From: Bartonella massiliensis
GTDB taxonomy: Bacteria; Pseudomonadota; Alphaproteobacteria; Rhizobiales; Rhizobiaceae
Direction of reading: 5' to 3'
Assembly: GCF_902150025.1 (NCBI RefSeq)
Contig: NZ_CABFVS010000030.1
Coordinates: 1 to 36,880 of the forward strand
Length of the DNA stretch: 36,880 bases
In this document: one piece after another, positions 33,331 to 36,880 of the stretch
Layout: the number at the start of each line of letters is the position of its first letter
Numbering within the stretch: the stretch's first letter is position 1
Made by a program: the position numbers and the translations under genes
The notes under the pieces: generated by a model
Seen by the model: only the letters and a program-made list of their open reading frames with translations
Told to the model about the DNA's origin: nothing
Database searches by the model: none

Positions 33331-33639
33331 CCCTAAACAAACACCCCAATGAAATAGTCTCTACTTCGCAACAACAGTGAATAAAGAGAAAACTTGGAAT
33401 AATCAATAGAGAGAAAACAAGTGTCGTGTCTTAAGGGTAAAAACAACTTCTCATCTCTCCTTAATTCAGCTTTACAACTTTAAAAGATATCTTAAGACAA
33501 TATCTTTTAATAATAAAGATTACTCATTGCCTCACGCTTTTCTTTATCGCTTGTCTTTAAATTAAGAGCACGCCTCTCATATAAAAATGAACGCAGCAAA
33601 CGGAATAGATTTGGAGTACATATTCACAGGATTGTTAAA
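33331..33639. other. Intergenic, no gene seen
   Basis: Near 33430-33540 GTAAAAACAACTTCTCATCTCTCC, TTAATTCAGCTTTAC and TCTTAAGACAATATCTTTTAATAA resemble the core-binding part of the relic at 30.6 kb (GCGAAAACCAATTCCCATCT, TTAATTCAGCTTTACTGC, AAGCAATATCTTTTAAATAATGG). So this is further, minus-strand integrase relic continuing from the next entry. Confidence 0.5.
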
Positions 33640-33930
33640 TAACATCTCTTAAAGTGCGCAAACCTCTTTCACAACGACATCCATGAATGGTACCATGTAA
33701 GTTCCATTAAGCGCCATCATCTTGACGCTTATGACGAAGCAAATCATCCCTATTACACGACTTTAACAGCTCCCAACGATAAATTCTTGACACTTGAAAC
33801 AGTTCACGAAAAGGCATTTTTTGCCCTTCCTTGTACCGTTTCACGCTACATAAGGTTCCCGCGCTTATAACATACAAGCAAATAACGCTAGATTATCATC
33901 TATCATCAATATCTCTAAAAATCCACGCCT
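33640..33930 (-). pseudogene. Integrase 5'-end relic (minus strand)
   Basis: Read leftward from 33930: GATGATAATCTAGCGTTATT, TTGTATGTTATAAGCGCGGG, AACCTTATGTAGCGTGAAACGG, AAGGAAGGGCAAAAAATGCC (start), TTTTCGTGAACTGTTTCAAG, then GGAGCTGTTAAAGTCG, TAAGCGTCAAGATGATGGCG, TTACATGGTACCATTCATGG (Y.IHGR region) and TTAAGAGATGTTATTTAACA. With 33430-33540 it forms a copy that once reached the core-binding domain. Confidence 0.55.
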
Positions 33931-34118
33931 TGTTAATATTAATAACAAACATGTTGCACAGGTGAATATTTTGTACCTTACAATGCATTTTTCCAAGCAA
34001 GTCTTCTCGACAAAAAGAATATTTTTGTTAAGATATCCTTGAAAAATCTTAATCTTCATCATGTCCTTTTAGAGACTTGAGAATGTCATAAAAATCATGC
34101 AATTGGGAATAAACAAAA

Positions 34119-34454
34119 ATGAATTTACAACAAATTGATCCTGATATTTTTATCGGCGCTCAAATTAGCATAGAAAATATCAAAACATTAGCACAAGCTG
34201 GTTTTAAAACAATTATCTGTAACCGCCCCGATCACGAAGAACTTCATCAACCTGATTTTTCCAGTATTAAAACGGTAGCAAATGACTATGGCATAAAAGC
34301 CTATCACATTCCTATCTCTCCTCCAACCATAGAAAAATCAGATGTTGAAACCATGCAAAAAATTTTAAAAACAGCGTCTCTGCCTCTTCTTGCCTATTGC
34401 CATCACGGAACGCGTTCACGACATCTTTATCGTTTAGCACGTCTTGAATCATAA
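34119..34454 (+). CDS. DUF442 (Blh-type) phosphatase-like protein
   Basis: A 111-residue protein of the DUF442/TIGR01244 family, related to the N-terminal domain of the beta-lactamase-hydrolase-like protein Blh and to tyrosine phosphatases. Features seen are QIDPDIFIGAQISIENIKTL (the usual start ending in a strand-helix), FKTIICNRPDHEE (family: G.kTII.NRPD.E), AYHIPIS, and the loop LLAYCHHGTRSRHLY, which carries the C-x2-G-x-R-S signature with the candidate nucleophile Cys near residue 98. Length is typical and there is no break. It stands alone on the plus strand with GGGA about 9 nt upstream and is the first core-type gene right of the accessory region. Its substrate is not known from sequence; homologues are linked to sulfide or biofilm control in some bacteria. 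Confidence 0.85.
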   Translation: MNLQQIDPDIFIGAQISIENIKTLAQAGFKTIICNRPDHEELHQPDFSSIKTVANDYGIKAYHIPISPPTIEKSDVETMQKILKTASLPLLAYCHHGTRSRHLYRLARLES

Positions 34455-34916
34455 GCTTTATGCGCTTGCCATACGTTCTAAAAGATGGAGATTCTTCCAC
34501 CCACACCAATCTGGAAACAATACTTGGTCAATAATCTTTGTCTCGCATCTTCCCCTTGGATTTCTCTCTTTATAGAAACAACTTTATTCATGGGGACCAC
34601 TTCATAAAACTCGATAAACAAATTTTTCTCTTAAATAGACAGCAAAGCCCATCCTCTAAAGCCATAAAAAATGCATGCAAATTAATGAAGCGATCAACTT
34701 TTAAAATAAAAAAGTCATCGATTTTAAATTTTGTGAAATTCCAAGGTTAAAAGCGCAAAAAATTAAAAAACAGCCTTTCCCCCACTTCTCTTCTTGCCAA
34801 ATGCGCTGTGTACTTATTCATTTACTTTTCATCATGAATTTTAACGGATCAGAAAGGAAAAATCAGTAAAGTTTTGATTGATAACAAATGCCATAAAATG
34901 AACTTTGAAAAAGACG
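34455..34916. other. Intergenic, no supported gene
   Basis: A 70-codon plus-strand frame at 34538 is Lys/Phe-rich without ribosome site or family likeness. No terminator hairpin after the DUF442 gene was found by eye. Confidence 0.35.
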
Positions 34917-35078
34917 ATGCCGCAATCAGATCTTCAGATATTCGATTCTCCCTCTCAACAACGGAAAAAGCATATATTCCATGATATTTTGGAATATATC
35001 TTTGTGATGATCATCACTTTAAGTGCTATTTTTACAGCCCTTCTCTCTTTTTCAGATAAACTTAGAGCATATTTTTAA
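34917..35078 (+). CDS. Possible 53-residue single-pass membrane protein
   Basis: ATG 34917 encodes MPQSDLQIFDSPSQQRKKHI, FHDILEYIFVMIITLSAIFT and ALLSFSDKLRAYF. Residues 24-45 form a clear hydrophobic segment, preceded by a basic RKK cluster, which suggests a cytoplasmic N-terminus. The 3' end overlaps the 3' end of ribF on the other strand by 17 nt. The ribosome site is weak (GAAAAAGACG). No family recognised, but composition is protein-like and the frame is open where neighbouring DNA is stop-rich. Confidence 0.4.
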   Translation: MPQSDLQIFDSPSQQRKKHIFHDILEYIFVMIITLSAIFTALLSFSDKLRAYF

Positions 35079-36090
35079 AAGTAAGCAGCTGATCCAATTT
35101 TGATAAGGGTTGGACTGTCTTTAAAATTTCTTTTGCTTTTTTTTCATCACGGTGCATTTGTGCAATCAAAGGTTCAAGTCCATCAAATTTTTCTTGTCCG
35201 CGCAAAAACTGGAAAAAAGAGACGGTACAGCTTTCTCCATAAAGGTCATCGTTAAAGTCAAACAAATAGGTTTCCAAAAGCGGCGCCCCATCTTTAACAA
35301 CAGTTGGACGACACCCAAAGCTTGCAACCCCATCATGCAAAACACCGTTAGCACGACGCAAGCGTACCGCATAAACACCATGTGCCAAACGAACTTGAGG
35401 AGGCAATATCTGATTAGCGGTAGGAAATCCCAAAAGACGTCCAAGTTTATCGCCTTGAATAATAGTGGAGCATACCCGATAGTGATACCCTAACAAATGG
35501 GCTGCTTTATTCACTTCCCCTTGTGAAAGAAGTTGCCGAATAAAACTAGAGGAAATGATCAACGGTTGTGAATCTTGCTGTGAGTCTTGAGAATGAGAAA
35601 CGCATGTATGAGAAACAAAAGGAATCTGCACGACCTGAAATCCCTCTTCTTTTCCTCTTTGGCAAAGAAGATGAACATTTCCACTTTTCTGATGACCAAA
35701 TTGAAAATTTTCGCCTGTCACCACAACAGAAACATCAAAATCGTCCTTTAAAATCGACTTGATAAATTTATCCGCTGAAAGAGCGGCAAATTGAGCATCA
35801 AACGGCTGTTCAATCACGCCATCAAAGCCAAGGATTTTAAAAATTTCAGCTTTTTCAGCCGCCTCTGTCAAACGATAGACAGGCGCTGAACGTTGAAAAA
35901 AGCTTCTTGGATGCGGTTCAAAGGTTAAAACAACAGCGGGTTTCTTTTTTATCCGCGCAAAATCAAGAGCTTTTTGCAACACCACCTGATGTCCACAATG
36001 AACACCATCAAAATTTCCAAGTGCCAACACGGCGCCCCGCCAAGCTGAGGGAAACATATGCGTTCCCTGAAGACGCAAAAAATTCGCCAT
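35062..36090 (-). CDS. ribF: Bifunctional riboflavin kinase/FAD synthetase
   Basis: A 342-residue RibF: ATP + riboflavin to FMN, then FMN + ATP to FAD, in the cytoplasm. The N-terminal FMN adenylyltransferase domain (about 1-180) shows LALGNFDGVHCGHQVVL (HxGH-type nucleotidyltransferase motif), TFEPHPRSFF, VVVTGENFQFGH and ISSSFIRQLL. The C-terminal riboflavin kinase domain (about 185-330) shows GDKLGRLLGFPTAN, HGVYAVRL, SFGCRPTV and ETYLFDFNDDLYG. The start ATG 36090 overlaps the stop of the upstream HAD gene as TAATG; an in-frame extension of five codons upstream is unlikely. A small QDSQQDSQ insertion near residue 175 lies in the loop between the domains. All catalytic motifs are present and the gene looks functional; it is core metabolism and marks the end of the accessory region. 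Confidence 0.95.
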   Translation of the reverse strand: MANFLRLQGTHMFPSAWRGAVLALGNFDGVHCGHQVVLQKALDFARIKKKPAVVLTFEPHPRSFFQRSAPVYRLTEAAEKAEIFKILGFDGVIEQPFDAQFAALSADKFIKSILKDDFDVSVVVTGENFQFGHQKSGNVHLLCQRGKEEGFQVVQIPFVSHTCVSHSQDSQQDSQPLIISSSFIRQLLSQGEVNKAAHLLGYHYRVCSTIIQGDKLGRLLGFPTANQILPPQVRLAHGVYAVRLRRANGVLHDGVASFGCRPTVVKDGAPLLETYLFDFNDDLYGESCTVSFFQFLRGQEKFDGLEPLIAQMHRDEKKAKEILKTVQPLSKLDQLLTFKNML

Positions 36091-36880
36091 TACTGAAGTG
36101 CCCACATAATTGCTTTTGGTTTATAATCATGGCGTTCTAGAAAAGAATGCAAAGCTTGCTGATCCATCACACCATTTTGCATATAATCATAACGATGAAT
36201 CCCCCCCATAATATAAAGGGCATCAAGACCAAAATGAGCCGCCCCCTTAATATCTGTCAAAAGACCATCACCAATCGCTAAAACTTGACTTTTTTCTACT
36301 GTCCCACGAATTTTTTGAAGTTTTTCAAAGGCACACTCATAAATAGGTGCATGAGGTTTTCCAGCAATGCGAACGTCCCCCCCTAATTGCTGATAAAGAC
36401 GCGCCAATGCACCAGCGCACCAAAATTCCTTATTTCCATAATGAACAATCACATCAGGATTAGCACAAATAAAAGGTAAATTGCGTGCTCTTATGCGACG
36501 AAACATTTCCTCATAAGCAGAAGGTTCTTCATCAAAATCTTCAAGAAAACCGCTACAAACGACAACCGAAGCTTCCCATTCTTCAACAAATTCACACGCC
36601 AATCCTTCAAACAGCACCAAATCACGTTGTGGACCAATGAAAAAAACTTTACGCGGCGCAGCACAAATGAGATCCCGCGTAACATCCCCAGAAGTAATAA
36701 TGGCATCATAATAGTCACTGTGAACATTCATGCTTTGTAATTGTTCTGCAACATCTTCCCGTAATCGAGGAGAATTGGTCAATAAAATGACACTTTTTCC
36801 CATTTGTCGAATTTTATACAATGCTTTCAACGCTGGTTCAAATGCCTGTACACCGTTATGTACAACACCCCACACATCAC
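36090..36880 (-). CDS. HAD-superfamily class IIA hydrolase (TIGR01459/NagD-like), partial
   Basis: The gene enters from the right edge; 263 codons are visible and the N-terminus is outside. Motif I is DVWGVVHNG with the nucleophile Asp codon at 36876-36878, and the second Asp of classical HADs replaced by Trp, as in the TIGR01459 subfamily. Motif II is ILLTNSPR. The cap domain spans about residues 70-180. Motif III is AGKPHAPIYECA, and motif IV is AIGDGLLTDIKGA with the metal-binding Asp residues, followed by LDALYIMGGIH. It is probably a small-molecule phosphatase of unknown substrate. It is co-transcribed with ribF (stop and start overlap), a gene order common in Hyphomicrobiales, which suggests a link to flavin metabolism. 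The apparent start at 36875 is only a GTG inside motif I and is not the real one. Confidence 0.92.
   Translation of the reverse strand, partial: DVWGVVHNGVQAFEPALKALYKIRQMGKSVILLTNSPRLREDVAEQLQSMNVHSDYYDAIITSGDVTRDLICAAPRKVFFIGPQRDLVLFEGLACEFVEEWEASVVVCSGFLEDFDEEPSAYEEMFRRIRARNLPFICANPDVIVHYGNKEFWCAGALARLYQQLGGDVRIAGKPHAPIYECAFEKLQKIRGTVEKSQVLAIGDGLLTDIKGAAHFGLDALYIMGGIHRYDYMQNGVMDQQALHSFLERHDYKPKAIMWALQ

Noticed and set aside
34538..34750. A 70-codon plus-strand frame after the DUF442 gene
   Set aside because: Lys/Phe/Asn-rich AT-driven composition, no ribosome site, no family likeness.
35152..36140. Plus-strand frames opposite ribF
   Set aside because: Antisense shadows of a clearly conserved ribF coding sequence.

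Overview
The window looks like a plastic accessory region of a Bartonella chromosome (Alphaproteobacteria, Hyphomicrobiales). This rests on AT-rich, gene-poor DNA, a tandem array of autotransporter adhesin-type genes with Bartonella-like signal peptides, an XRE regulator preceded by a highly structured RNA that matches the published Brt RNA/Trp protein arrangement of Bartonella, EexN-type lipoproteins, and a normal rhizobial-type chromosomal gene pair (ribF and a class IIA HAD hydrolase) at the right edge. The species cannot be fixed from the window alone.

Layout. Positions 1-891 (minus strand) are the end of a P2-like phage tail module: the start of a gpD-like late gene, an intact gpX-like gene, and a gpU-like gene killed by one in-frame TGA. 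Positions 1254-19513 (plus strand) hold five autotransporter genes in a row. Gene 1 has a passenger built of 118-120 residue repeats and is broken by two 1-nt homopolymer frameshifts. Genes 2 and 3 are intact paralogues that share almost the same promoter, leader and signal peptide. Gene 4 is intact but has a short, helix-rich passenger on the same barrel. Gene 5 has a Pro/Ser-rich linker and a 1-nt frameshift in a T run. A degraded sixth passenger start lies near 7.55 kb. Terminator hairpins of one sequence family follow several of the genes.

Positions 19.6-34.1 kb are mostly non-coding. The region is littered with about a dozen degraded copies, on both strands, of the promoter and 5' end of one tyrosine-recombinase (integrase) gene; two more copies lie inside the autotransporter array. 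A second small repeat family, read on the minus strand, carries a micro-ORF. Embedded in this are the structured RNA plus XRE regulator (20.36-20.92 kb), a coiled-coil protein of unknown function (23.19-23.59 kb), four tandem EexN-type lipoprotein genes in varying states of decay (28.2-29.7 kb), and a plasmid-type ParA plus ribbon-helix-helix pair (31.4-32.2 kb). The last two groups suggest a conjugative plasmid or integrative element whose transfer genes are gone or outside the window.

From about 34.1 kb the core chromosome resumes: a DUF442/Blh-type phosphatase-like protein, a possible 53-residue membrane protein, ribF, and a NagD-like HAD hydrolase that runs off the right edge.

How it fits together: the autotransporter array reads as a surface-variation locus in which barrel, terminator and leader are kept while passengers diverge. 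The integrase relics supply dispersed homology that could drive rearrangement. The RNA/XRE unit is a candidate regulator of surface adhesin genes, because such units are reported to control the badA adhesin in B. henselae.
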